Shown here piece by piece: positions 55,752 through 64,000 of a stretch of 64,000 nt of DNA. The notes under the pieces are model-generated. The model worked only from the letters and a program-made list of their open reading frames with translations, searched no databases and was not told where the DNA came from. Position numbers and translations under genes: made by a program. The stretch covers positions 1 to 64,000 of the forward strand of contig JAFRGQ010000052.1 in NCBI GenBank assembly GCA_017433725.1, in the 5' to 3' direction. Within the stretch, counting starts at the first letter, position 1, and every line of letters starts with the position of its first letter. The DNA is from Lachnospiraceae bacterium (GTDB lineage: Bacteria > Bacillota > Clostridia > Lachnospirales > Lachnospiraceae).

Positions 55752-57281
55752 CTACGATTTTGCAAAATCCCGGTATCTCACGGTCTGTTCTTCCGTGAGC
55801 GTCACTCGTCTCTCGGACCTGACCGACACCTGCACGGTAAGAGCTTCCATGCAGCAGTCAATTCTGAAATTCGGTCTGCCCCCTGTGCGAATATTCTGTT
55901 CCACCATATCCAGAGTCCTGGTGATCTGCGTCTGCCCGTCTGCTATAGCAAGCATAACGCGCAGATAATCCTGGTAACTCATTCCCTCTCCGACATCACC
56001 CGCAGCCATATCAAGACCTCCCTCCGTAAGGAGCTCCGGGATGCCGGACAGTGAGACCTGCCAGTTAGAGTCTGATTTCATGAGCGGGACCCGCTTGCCG
56101 GTCAAAAGAGCACGAACATCCACTACGCTCTCACAGAAAGCCCACCCGGCAGCGAGAATCGCTTTTATCACAGGTTCTGCAAACGGAATAAAGAGCAATG
56201 CTGCAATTGCTGCGGATGCTGCGGTCAGCTCTTCCGAGCGGACAGCGCTGGAATAGAGAAATACAATATTTGCAGCTTCTCGAACGGCAAGAAGCTTCGT
56301 GACCATAGCTTCAATATTCTCCCTGTCTGAACCCATGCCCTGTAAAATGTATTCGGCCTGATAGGCAAGAGGACCGTTGGCATCAGGTGACGTATAGCAG
56401 CCAAAATGTGTCATGATATATTCATCGAATATAAGATGCGATTCAAATGTTCCAATCCCCTCCGGAACATCAATCACGCCTACTCCCCGGTCATACCCTC
56501 TGGAGCTGGCAAGCACTGCTCCGTTCAGCGACTTGTCCGAAATATTCTCTGAGCCTCCGGTCACCAGATCAAGTAAGGCTCTCGATCGCAGTTCGTCAAT
56601 GAACGGAAGCGGATTTACGAAATCATCCGGTACAGCTTCAGCCCTTGCCTCCGCTTCCGTCGGCTCGAAAATTCCCGCTTCTGCACGCTCGGCTGCCTCC
56701 TCGGCATCTGCCCTCACAGCCTCAGCAGACTGTGCCTCGATATCCGTATAAGACGCGCCTCCGGATAGCTCCTGCAGAGAACTTCCCTGCGCTGTCTGTA
56801 TTTCTGTGTGATCCGCAGCCTGTCCGTATTTCCCGAGCAGGAGAGAGATTCCCTGGATACCGGCCGTCTCCTTCATATATTCCACAGCCTGCGATGCGTA
56901 TATACCTCCGTTCACATCGGTCGCCAGAGTATACCCTGTAATCGCCCCTTCCGTCAGAGACAGATCCAGCAGATTTCTGCCTCCGAAAACATTTCCTTTA
57001 TTGGGTTCAAGGATGTACCCCATCGCGCCGGTGAATCTCTCGTAGATGCTCCCGATCTGCATATTGCCGCTTCCCACAGCTCCGTCGATGAAGAATACAT
57101 CATACTTTGACAGAAGATCCCTGTCATACTGAGCAAACAGGGAGAACATTGCCTGATCCACACTGTTGGCGACCCTGCTTCGTCCCGCCTGAACCTTTAC
57201 CGAGACAATTGATGCGGATATAACAGATACGATAAGCACCAGCATCAGACTGAGATAAATCGTGATACTTGCTTTCTTCAC
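55752..57281 (-). CDS. DUF5702-type protein of the Tad pilus locus
   Basis: The 509-residue protein starts with KKASITIYLSLMLVLIVSVI, a membrane helix like those of TadG/TadE proteins, followed by SIVSVKVQAGRSRVANSVDQ and FAQYDRDLLSKYDVFFIDGA, the blocks I associate with DUF5702 proteins. A second pair of hydrophobic segments near 355-395 and an Ala/Glu-rich stretch near 190-220 follow. AGGAGGG precedes a GTG start at 57281. It lies between the Flp pilin and the TadE-like genes, its usual place; its role is not established. Confidence 0.82.
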   Translation of the reverse strand: MKKASITIYLSLMLVLIVSVISASIVSVKVQAGRSRVANSVDQAMFSLFAQYDRDLLSKYDVFFIDGAVGSGNMQIGSIYERFTGAMGYILEPNKGNVFGGRNLLDLSLTEGAITGYTLATDVNGGIYASQAVEYMKETAGIQGISLLLGKYGQAADHTEIQTAQGSSLQELSGGASYTDIEAQSAEAVRADAEEAAERAEAGIFEPTEAEARAEAVPDDFVNPLPFIDELRSRALLDLVTGGSENISDKSLNGAVLASSRGYDRGVGVIDVPEGIGTFESHLIFDEYIMTHFGCYTSPDANGPLAYQAEYILQGMGSDRENIEAMVTKLLAVREAANIVFLYSSAVRSEELTAASAAIAALLFIPFAEPVIKAILAAGWAFCESVVDVRALLTGKRVPLMKSDSNWQVSLSGIPELLTEGGLDMAAGDVGEGMSYQDYLRVMLAIADGQTQITRTLDMVEQNIRTGGRPNFRIDCCMEALTVQVSVRSERRVTLTEEQTVRYRDFAKS

Positions 57282-57463
57282 GGTAATCCCTCCTGCATTG
57301 CGGACGCAGACCGACTTCCGACAGCCAGCCGGATCTGCGGTTTACAGTTACATGTATCAGAATCCGAGATTATTTTTTCTTATTCGGAGAATGCAGAACA
57401 TGCCCGGTCCCGCCTTCTCCCTGACCCTGATATCAGATCAAAATGGGAATTAGATAGTAAGTT

Positions 57464-57631
57464 TCAGATCTTTCCGGCATTCGTGGTCACTTTGCCCAGA
57501 ATGCTGTTCACAAGACTGGTGAGCTGTGTCTTGAAAAGTGCCACAAGGGCAATAAGGACCAGTAATACAAGAATAATTTCAACAACTGTCACACCTTCTT
57601 CCTCTTCCAGAAAAAGATACAGTTCATCCAT
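57464..57631 (-). CDS. flp: Flp-type major pilin (Flp1 family)
   Basis: The 55-residue pilin has a short leader MDELYLFLEEEEGVTVVEII with the Glu of the mature N-terminus in VVEIILVLLVL, then a helix KTQLTSLVNSILGKVTTNA. The cleavage site is after Gly in EEGVTVVE, similar to other Clostridia Flp1 pilins. AAGGAGG lies 8 bp before the ATG at 57631. It is the first gene of this locus. The ATPase and secretion genes usually before it are missing from the window. Confidence 0.9.
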   Translation of the reverse strand: MDELYLFLEEEEGVTVVEIILVLLVLIALVALFKTQLTSLVNSILGKVTTNAGKI

Positions 57632-57794
57632 ACATACACCTCCTTTTTCATTATAAAGACAGATCTGCAGTGACAATTGCTCAGTATGTCGGTTTGGGAA
57701 TTCAAGAAGCGGAACCGCTTCGTTTTCGACCCTGAACGGGCCGGTCGGATTAGGTAGAAAAAGAATAACAATAAAGCCATCGCATCCGCAAGAC

Positions 57795-57832
57795 GCAAAA
57801 ATGCACGAAGTTTCCTAAAAAACTTCGTGCAT
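57795..57832 (-). terminator. Terminator of the alpha-galactosidase gene
   Basis: A 12-bp stem TGCACGAAGTTT/AAACTTCGTGCA around a short loop (57802-57831), followed on the minus strand by TTTTTGCGTC. Confidence 0.9.
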
Positions 57833-57883
57833 TAATTATTTGCCGAATTATTAATCCTCTTTTCGTCAGCATCTTCCGATACG

Positions 57884-60067
57884 TCAGACTCTTACAAGAT
57901 GCAGTCTGTAGGCATGATACTCGCCGAGCACTGCAGGAAGCGGCCAGCCGATCTGCATGAGAACATCCGCCGGGTATTCTCTGCCGCTCTCCTCGTCCCG
58001 ATACATCCGGCCTGTTTCAAGCCCCTTCATGCGCACATACCGTATCGGCATATTGCCGTGAATTTCTGTTGTAACCGCTGTGACAAGAGCCTCGCTTCCG
58101 TCTCTTGCGACCATCTCCCATGCCGTGAAAGCATCCTTCAACGGGACGGAAAGGCGATAGTAGCGACCGTTCATCATGAGAGGCGCGAACCTCTTATACG
58201 TCTCAATGTCCGCACGGATCGTATCTCTGTCAGACTGCGGGATCTTCGTAAAACTGAATTCGTAGCCGAAGCTTCCCGCCATGGCCACTGCAGATCTGAC
58301 ACTGATATCGGTCACGCGGCCGACCTGCTCGTTCGGCACCACAGAAACATGAGACCCGACTGCAGATATAGGATACGCAAAGGATGTACCGTACTGAATG
58401 CTCAGTCTGTCGATTGCATCCGTGTTGTCACTGCACCAGATCTGCGGAGTGTAATAGAGCATACCGGCGTCAAACCTTCCGCCGCCACCGCTGCAACCCT
58501 CGATCATGACATTCGGGAAATCCCGATTCATTCTCTCGAGAAAGTCATACAGACCGAGAACATAATCATACATTACAGCCCCCTGCTCCTTCGCAGATGC
58601 AGAGTATACGTCGAATATGGAGCGATTAAAGTCCCATTTTACATATTCGATGTTCGCTGAGCGCAGGATATTGCTGATACGCTCATAGATGCAGTCCACG
58701 ACTTCCTTTCTGGAGAAGTCGAGAATCAGCTGATATCTCGAGCGATTCGGTTTTCTTCCCGGAATGACCAGAGCCCAATCCGGATGCTCTTTATAAAGTT
58801 TACTGCTCTCATTGACGCCTTCCGGCTCGATCCAGATACCGAACTTCAAACCGATATCATTCACGCGATCCACCAGTTGCTTCAGAGTTCCATCGAGCTT
58901 ATGCTCATTGACGAACCAGTCGCCGAGCGCATGGCGATCGTCGTCGCGGTCAGAGAACCACCCATCGTCCATGACCAGCATTTCCACGCCGTTCTCTTTA
59001 GCCTGCATTGCCAGTTCAAAGAGAAGCTCACCGGTGAAATTGAAATAGGATGCCTCCCAGCTGTTAATCAGGACCGGGCGGACTGCATCTCTGAATTTAC
59101 CGCGGCATACATGGTTGCGGATACAGTCGTGCATGTTGTGCGAAAGACGCGCGAAGCCCTCCGCCGAATACGTCATGATTACTTCCGGACATATAAATTC
59201 CTGCCCGCTCTGGAGCGGGTATCTGAACTTTTCATCCATGAGACCCATCTGGAGTCTAGTCTGGTCATACTGGTCTTTCTCGCATTCTGCCTTGAAGCCT
59301 CCGCTGTACACAAATGCCATAGACCAGCAGTCCCCTGCATCTTCGTCGGCACGCCGATCTGCAAGGATAACAAATGGGTTGTACTGGTGGGACGACATCC
59401 CTCGCCGGCTGCATATAGACTGATTCGTGTGTTCGACAGGCGTCCTGTCAGGGACTCTCTCCATCGTATGTCGTCCATGAAAAGTGATCAGATCATATTC
59501 ACCGGTCACAAAGTCCAGCACTGCACCCTGAACTTTTTCCAGATATATCTTACCTTCTCCACCGTTGTGAATAATCAGAGCGCGGGTGATGATATCAATA
59601 TCCGGGAGTACACCGTAAAGAAGTTCCGCCTTAACATGCGTGCAGGGATCTTCCATATAAATGCGAAGCGTCTTGGCGTTTTCCGAGCCTTCGGTATATA
59701 CCGCCGGAAGTCCGGATAAACCGTATTTTCCGTCTTCTATCGAATATCCCGTATATCTGAAGTCAACTGCCTCGGTACCGTCCGTGTTCTCAATGATTAC
59801 AGCCGGACTCCTGTAATCTCCGGTACCGTTCGTCGGTAATTCCTGCGGAAAGGTATCCAGTGAATATGTCTTATCGGTCCCGGCTTCATACGGGTTTCCG
59901 GAAAAACCCCGATCCACAGGTACAATCAGAAAATCCGCAGATCCCTGCATGGATCTTCCGTAATACAGATGAAGGAGATGACCGTATCGGCCGACTTTGA
60001 ACTGATACGTACTGTTTTTTGTGTTTAATGAAAAAGTCCTGCTCTCTTCGTGAAATACTACCGACAT
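57884..60067 (-). CDS. galA: Alpha-galactosidase, GH36
   Basis: Hydrolyses terminal alpha-1,6-galactose, for example in raffinose, stachyose and melibiose. The 727-residue protein has the N-terminal beta-sandwich, the barrel with VLINSWEASYFNFTGELLFE and MLVMDDGWFSDRDDD, the nucleophile motif YVKWDFNRSIFD (Asp about 479), and the acid/base motif IWCSDNTDAIDRL (Asp about 548), with CSGGGGRFDAGML between. No signal peptide, so it is cytoplasmic and depends on oligosaccharide uptake. AGGAG precedes the ATG. A possible operator lies at 60133-60151. Confidence 0.95.
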   Translation of the reverse strand: MSVVFHEESRTFSLNTKNSTYQFKVGRYGHLLHLYYGRSMQGSADFLIVPVDRGFSGNPYEAGTDKTYSLDTFPQELPTNGTGDYRSPAVIIENTDGTEAVDFRYTGYSIEDGKYGLSGLPAVYTEGSENAKTLRIYMEDPCTHVKAELLYGVLPDIDIITRALIIHNGGEGKIYLEKVQGAVLDFVTGEYDLITFHGRHTMERVPDRTPVEHTNQSICSRRGMSSHQYNPFVILADRRADEDAGDCWSMAFVYSGGFKAECEKDQYDQTRLQMGLMDEKFRYPLQSGQEFICPEVIMTYSAEGFARLSHNMHDCIRNHVCRGKFRDAVRPVLINSWEASYFNFTGELLFELAMQAKENGVEMLVMDDGWFSDRDDDRHALGDWFVNEHKLDGTLKQLVDRVNDIGLKFGIWIEPEGVNESSKLYKEHPDWALVIPGRKPNRSRYQLILDFSRKEVVDCIYERISNILRSANIEYVKWDFNRSIFDVYSASAKEQGAVMYDYVLGLYDFLERMNRDFPNVMIEGCSGGGGRFDAGMLYYTPQIWCSDNTDAIDRLSIQYGTSFAYPISAVGSHVSVVPNEQVGRVTDISVRSAVAMAGSFGYEFSFTKIPQSDRDTIRADIETYKRFAPLMMNGRYYRLSVPLKDAFTAWEMVARDGSEALVTAVTTEIHGNMPIRYVRMKGLETGRMYRDEESGREYPADVLMQIGWPLPAVLGEYHAYRLHLVRV

Positions 60068-60132
60068 AAAAAACTCCTGTGCCTATTAACTATGTGTTAG
60101 ATCAAACAGCAATGCTATCTGCCTATTTGTCA

Positions 60133-60151
60133 GTATTCTAAACGAGAATAC
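60133..60151. promoter_or_regulatory. Operator-like palindrome upstream of galA
   Basis: GTATTCT-AAACG-AGAATAC, a perfect 7-bp inverted repeat with 5-bp centre, 66 bp before the galA start. Suited to a dimeric repressor or activator; the regulator is not in the window. Confidence 0.45.
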
Positions 60152-60217
60152 CATAATATTTGTCACATAGCTATCATTTTTGTCGCATCTTTCTTGCATT
60201 CTGTAATGTATATATCA

Positions 60218-61558
60218 TCAATCCCTGTTATTGTCCGCTATGACCCAGATCCCGTTTTTTCTGTAAAGATCCGTTTCAAAAAAGGATTTTGCAAATGCAG
60301 TCATGTACCACACATCACGCACCCCCATCGTCTCATACGGAGAATGCATTGCAAGTTGCGCAAGCCCTATGTCCACCGTGTCGCAGGAGACATGTGAACC
60401 GGATATATTTCCGAGAGTAGAACCTCCCGGTATATCCGAACGGTTCGTATAATACTGCACCGGAATGTCTGCCCGTCCGGCGATCTCCGCGCACACAGCC
60501 TTTGACACAGCATCGGTGGTATACTTCTGGTTCGCCGCCTCCTTGATCACAATCCCGCCGTTCATCCTCGGGCGATTCACAGGATCCGCTTTCTCCATGT
60601 AGCTCGGATGCAGGGCATGGCCGTTATCTGCGGAGACCATGAAACTCTGGGCAATTGCTCTTGCAAGTTCCTCCCTTCCGCCGGCGATCCTTTCGAGTGT
60701 TTCATAGAGAAAAGTAGAATTTGCCCCCTGTTTGGTGCCCGAACCGACCTCTTCATTGTCAAATGCCGCATGGACCGGGATCCGGCTGCATCCGTCGGCA
60801 GCAAGAAAACCTTTCAGTGTTGCGTAGCAGCATGAGAGGTCATCCAGTCTTGAAGCCGAAAGGTATTCTTCGGAAGCGCCCCAGATGCTTGCGCGATCAC
60901 GGTTATACAGAAACAGATCATAGCTGAGAAGATCCGGCTCCGGAACACCGGCGTTTGCAGCTATGATCTCCCTGAACTTTCCCGAAGCGCTCTCGTCACC
61001 GAAGATCGGGCACAGCTCGGTCTGTACACTATAGGAGTGGCCGGTATTTACCTCCCTGTCCATATGGATAGCCAGAGAGGGAATCATGAGCAGGTCCCTG
61101 TCGATATTCACAAGCCTTTCCTCCAGACGGCACGCACCGTCCTCATCCTTATTCCGGACAACTGCCCTTCCTGCAGCTGAGAGCGGTCTGTCGAACCAGG
61201 GAGCCATCAGCATACCGCCGTACCTCTCCACATTGAGCTTGATGAAGTATTCTCCGGTTTTCATTTCCGGATTTTCCTTGATCTTCAAAGACGGTGAATC
61301 CGCATGCGATGCGGTGATCAAAAAGCCTGTATTCTTCTGAGGTCTTTCGGGAATTCTGAATGATATAACGGACGAATGATTCCTCATGACAAAATATCTG
61401 CCACCGGGTGTGAGTTTCCATCGATCAGTCTCATAAAGCTCCGTAAATCCTTCTTCCAGAAGAATCTCCCTTATACTGTAAGCAACGTGGAAACAGCTAG
61501 GGCATTTTCCGAGAAATGTGATGAGCCCTTCCGCAGTTTTTCTGAAACAATCTGTCAT
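60218..61558 (-). CDS. M18 family aspartyl-type aminopeptidase
   Basis: Zinc aminopeptidase that removes N-terminal residues, with preference for acidic ones in the family. The 446-residue protein has the M18 metal ligands in order: ITASHADSPSLKIK (His), RLDDLSCCYA (bridging Asp), AAFDNEEVGSGTKQG (Glu-Glu), MVSADNGHALHP (Asp) and the final GSHVSCDTVDIGLAQLAMHS (His). GGGAG lies 8 bp before the ATG at 61558. No signal peptide. Single gene between galA and the SH3 protein, without a functional link I can see. Confidence 0.94.
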   Translation of the reverse strand: MTDCFRKTAEGLITFLGKCPSCFHVAYSIREILLEEGFTELYETDRWKLTPGGRYFVMRNHSSVISFRIPERPQKNTGFLITASHADSPSLKIKENPEMKTGEYFIKLNVERYGGMLMAPWFDRPLSAAGRAVVRNKDEDGACRLEERLVNIDRDLLMIPSLAIHMDREVNTGHSYSVQTELCPIFGDESASGKFREIIAANAGVPEPDLLSYDLFLYNRDRASIWGASEEYLSASRLDDLSCCYATLKGFLAADGCSRIPVHAAFDNEEVGSGTKQGANSTFLYETLERIAGGREELARAIAQSFMVSADNGHALHPSYMEKADPVNRPRMNGGIVIKEAANQKYTTDAVSKAVCAEIAGRADIPVQYYTNRSDIPGGSTLGNISGSHVSCDTVDIGLAQLAMHSPYETMGVRDVWYMTAFAKSFFETDLYRKNGIWVIADNNRD

Positions 61559-61691
61559 ATTCAAGTCTCCCTCTCATGCGCTTTTTAGATTAGACATATT
61601 AGATTTGATATATTTGTGTAGATGCAGCATCCGGTCGAGCAGGAGGGATGATTGACTCCCGTCCTCTCACACCACTGTGCGCACTAGATAA

Positions 61692-61720
61692 GAGGCTGCC
61701 GCACGCTGTGCAGCAGCCTC
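61692..61720 (-). terminator. Terminator of the SH3-repeat gene
   Basis: GAGGCTGC (61692-61699) pairs with GCAGCCTC (61713-61720), followed on the minus strand by TTATCTAG. The T-run is short. Confidence 0.65.
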
Positions 61721-61743
61721 ACTCTTCTCATCTGCAGATCACG

Positions 61744-64000
61744 TTATGCTCTCTCGATTTTACTTGCCTTGAACACATTCTGATCCTGTGAAGCAGAATT
61801 CATATCTGCGGTGACTTTAACATTTTCACCCTCTGCAAGGTTAAGATCAGAGAGTGAATCATAGCTGAAAATCATGGATACATCGTCGTTGGTCATAATC
61901 GTGACCGTATTGGCTGTTGCTGATACAACATGGCCCCGGAAGACGGAGCTTGATGCAGACGATTCTGAATCCGTGTCGGAAACATTTGTCGCCTGTACGG
62001 AATCCATATCATCAAGATCGCCTGTGTAGCTGACTGTCACTTCATTGCCCTCGTTGATACCGTCGGCATAGTCCTGAGAAGCATCTGTGATATCAAATGT
62101 GATATAGGTGCTCTCTTCACCCTCAGCCTCGTCATACGTAATCGACGGATATTCATCTTCGGTGCCTTCCGGCTGTTCAACCTTCGGCTCCTCCTCAACT
62201 GTGTCATCGCCCTGAGATTCAGATCCGTCGTTTTCGACCTGAATAGTGACAGTATCAATGTCATAACCTACTACTGTACCTGTGATCTGTTCGGTATCCT
62301 TATCATCTTTCGGTTCATCCGTTGCAGAGCTGTCATCAGGCACAGGAGCTACGGAGCTCTCTTCCGGAATCGGAGGCACAGAGCTTTCATCGATCACAGA
62401 ACTGTCATCGGCCGGCTCTTCGGTAGGTTCAGCAGTCGGCTCTACAGTCGGTTCTACAGTCGGCTCCACGGTCGGTTCTACAGTCGGCTCCACGGTCGGT
62501 TCTACAGTCGGCTCCACGGTCGGTTCTGCAGTCGGAGCCTTTGTCGGAGCTTTGGTCGGAGCCTTCGTAGGCGCTTTAGTCGGAGCCTTCGTAGGCGCTT
62601 TAGTCGGGGCCTTCGTCGGCGCTTTGGTCGGGGCCTTCGTCGGCGCCGGCGGATTCGGATTGGTGCTCGTAAGCAGGTCGACATGGATATATCCAACCTG
62701 CCCGTTGTAGTTCACACGCGTCCAGTTATTGTCTGTAACGCCCGTTACTTCAATGCCTTCACCTTGTTTCAGAAGACCTATGGCTTTCGACTCAACATTG
62801 AAGGACTCGCGGACATTTGCGTCCGTGACAGCCCATGCATATCCCTTCGTCACATATATTTTAACGACTTTAACTTCCACAGGGTTCGTCTTGGAGATCA
62901 GATCGCTGTTAACGTATGCATCCTTATTATTGTAGATGATGCGAGACCAACCGTTGCTGCAGATACCGGTGCGCACAACATTTTCTCCGAAGCGCAGAGC
63001 ACCCACAGCCTTGGAGTCAACGGAGAAAGACTCACGGACATTTGCGTCTGTGACCGCGTAGACAGTCTCATTCACGGCTGTGATCGTTACTCCCTGAACT
63101 TCCGAGTTCGGGTTTTTCTTTGTCAGCAGGTCACTGTAGACATATGCGTCTCTTCCGTTGTAGTCAATGCGGGACCAACCGTTGTCACAGATACCGGTTC
63201 GAGTAACGGAAGATCCTGCCTTCAGGGCGCCGATGGATTTAGATGCTGTGGAATATCCCTCGCGTACGTTGGCATCCGCCTTCGCGTAGACCGTCTCGGA
63301 AAGCGACTTGATGTTGACTTTCTGGGACAGGGACGAATAGGATCCTTTCATGCCGACTTCATTCGGGTTCGTTGTGAGAAGACGTCCGTAAACATATGCA
63401 TCCTTCCCATCATAAATGATACGGTCCCAACCATTGTTGCAGTGTCCTGTCCGCTGTACCTGCTGTCCCGCTTCAAGGGATCCGACGACCTCGGAAGCCA
63501 TCATGTAGGAAGATCTCACATAAGTATACTCAAGAGCATAGACCGTATCGTTCACGTCTTCGATCGTCGTCTGAGCCTTGACCTGTTTTACATGCTCTGT
63601 GTCCTCGTCGTGGATCTTAGTAACAGCCAGATTGGTCGTATCCGTTCCGTTTAGCTGACCGTCATAAATGACCGTCACCCAGTTTCCTTCATTCACGCCG
63701 TAGCTGAAAGAATGCTCGGCATTGTTGGCATTGAATGTGATCACACGACCGTCATTCGTGCGGATCGTAATAGAGTTCATGGTAATCTCTTCGAGCGTTC
63801 CGACAATCTCATTGCTGTCTTTAACCTCTGCACTTGTGTTCTCAACTGAAATGACCGTGAACTTGCTCGTGTCATCGCTCAGTTCCCCGTCATAATAGAT
63901 AATCAGCTTGTCACCGGATTGCATGACGTTTGTGTTGATGATCGCTTTTGAAATGTCGAGAGTATATTCTTTTCCCTCGTAATCCACTGTAAGCATCTTT
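61744..64000 (-). CDS. SH3-repeat cell-wall protein, partial (5' end outside the window)
   Basis: At least 751 residues are in the window; the frame is open at the right edge, so signal peptide and true start are missing. From the edge: a beta-rich module (about 1-140, repeated in altered form at the C-terminus as VVGYDIDTVTIQVENDG and HVVSATANTVTIMTNDD). Four bacterial SH3 modules follow (about 150-455, DANVREGYSTASKSIGALKA, ANVRESFSVDSKAVGALRFG and relatives), each with ANVRE and GWSRI. Then come about nine KAPT and seven EPTV units and an acidic linker. SH3_3 modules bind peptidoglycan. A wall-associated protein of unknown task. Confidence 0.88.
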   Translation of the reverse strand, partial: KMLTVDYEGKEYTLDISKAIINTNVMQSGDKLIIYYDGELSDDTSKFTVISVENTSAEVKDSNEIVGTLEEITMNSITIRTNDGRVITFNANNAEHSFSYGVNEGNWVTVIYDGQLNGTDTTNLAVTKIHDEDTEHVKQVKAQTTIEDVNDTVYALEYTYVRSSYMMASEVVGSLEAGQQVQRTGHCNNGWDRIIYDGKDAYVYGRLLTTNPNEVGMKGSYSSLSQKVNIKSLSETVYAKADANVREGYSTASKSIGALKAGSSVTRTGICDNGWSRIDYNGRDAYVYSDLLTKKNPNSEVQGVTITAVNETVYAVTDANVRESFSVDSKAVGALRFGENVVRTGICSNGWSRIIYNNKDAYVNSDLISKTNPVEVKVVKIYVTKGYAWAVTDANVRESFNVESKAIGLLKQGEGIEVTGVTDNNWTRVNYNGQVGYIHVDLLTSTNPNPPAPTKAPTKAPTKAPTKAPTKAPTKAPTKAPTKAPTKAPTAEPTVEPTVEPTVEPTVEPTVEPTVEPTVEPTAEPTEEPADDSSVIDESSVPPIPEESSVAPVPDDSSATDEPKDDKDTEQITGTVVGYDIDTVTIQVENDGSESQGDDTVEEEPKVEQPEGTEDEYPSITYDEAEGEESTYITFDITDASQDYADGINEGNEVTVSYTGDLDDMDSVQATNVSDTDSESSASSSVFRGHVVSATANTVTIMTNDDVSMIFSYDSLSDLNLAEGENVKVTADMNSASQDQNVFKASKIERA
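62420..62645. repeat. Minisatellite coding KAPT and EPTV repeats
   Basis: Two adjacent arrays of 12-bp units within the SH3-protein gene. At about 62420-62529 GGTTCTACAGTC and GGCTCCACGGTC alternate as a 24-bp higher-order unit (EPTV). At about 62530-62645 GGAGCCTTCGTA and GGCGCTTTAGTC alternate (KAPT). The 24-bp period shows recent in-frame duplication and is likely to vary between strains. Confidence 0.9.

Noticed and set aside
62282-62710. Plus-strand frame rich in VGSTVGST and VGALVGAF
   Set aside because: Reverse reading of the KAPT/EPTV minisatellite, not a gene.

Overview
The window looks like a chromosomal segment of a Gram-positive anaerobe of the Clostridia, most probably a Lachnospiraceae member. 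Evidence: Gram-positive ribosome binding sites (AAGGAGG-type), rho-independent terminators, a Flp/TadE/DUF5702/DUF6382-FHA pilus locus, a V-type ATPase operon in the order H-I-K-E-C-F-A-B-D, a TSCPD-domain protein, and a KTGD-type cell-wall anchor. There are no rRNA or tRNA genes that I can see and no intact insertion sequence. Most genes lie on the minus strand.

Layout. 1-8.3 kb: the leader end of a type I-C CRISPR array running off the left edge, then cas2-cas1-cas4-cas7-cas8c-cas5-cas3 (minus strand, read from 8.2 kb down), including a probable internal cas11c start inside cas8c. 8.6-16.7 kb: housekeeping genes (rmuC, a CYTH protein, a membrane protein with an HTH regulator, asnS, a HAD phosphatase, TPP-riboswitch-controlled thiT, a cytidylate-kinase-like protein). 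16.9-22.1 kb: a branched-chain amino-acid ABC transporter (livJ, livH, livM, livG, livF). 22.3-33.7 kb: the V-type ATPase operon plus a large co-transcribed exported protein of unknown function. 34-47.7 kb: an RluA enzyme, an aconitase-family hydratase, a CdaR-like regulator overlapping a solute-binding lipoprotein, an MsmX-type sugar ATPase, greA, a TSCPD protein, a beta-CASP hydrolase, murG and a HIT protein. 47.8-57.6 kb: a giant repeat-containing surface protein next to a partial Tad pilus locus. 57.9-64 kb: alpha-galactosidase, an M18 aminopeptidase and the 3' part of an SH3-repeat surface protein.

The least ordinary content is non-coding. Two AT-rich stretches (about 14.18-14.84 kb and 34.73-35.67 kb) carry no gene, yet each starts with a near-consensus sigma-A promoter (TTGACA, 17 bp, TAAAAT or TAATAT) on the minus strand and ends in a stem-loop. 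I read them as two long non-coding RNAs of roughly 0.6 and 0.9 kb. Intergenic regions also hold at least two families of structured interspersed repeats. R1 is a two-hairpin element with paired substitutions in its stems; R2 is an element of about 80 bp in four copies. A weaker family, R3, has a conserved small hairpin. All gene names rest on motif recognition by eye; no database search was run.
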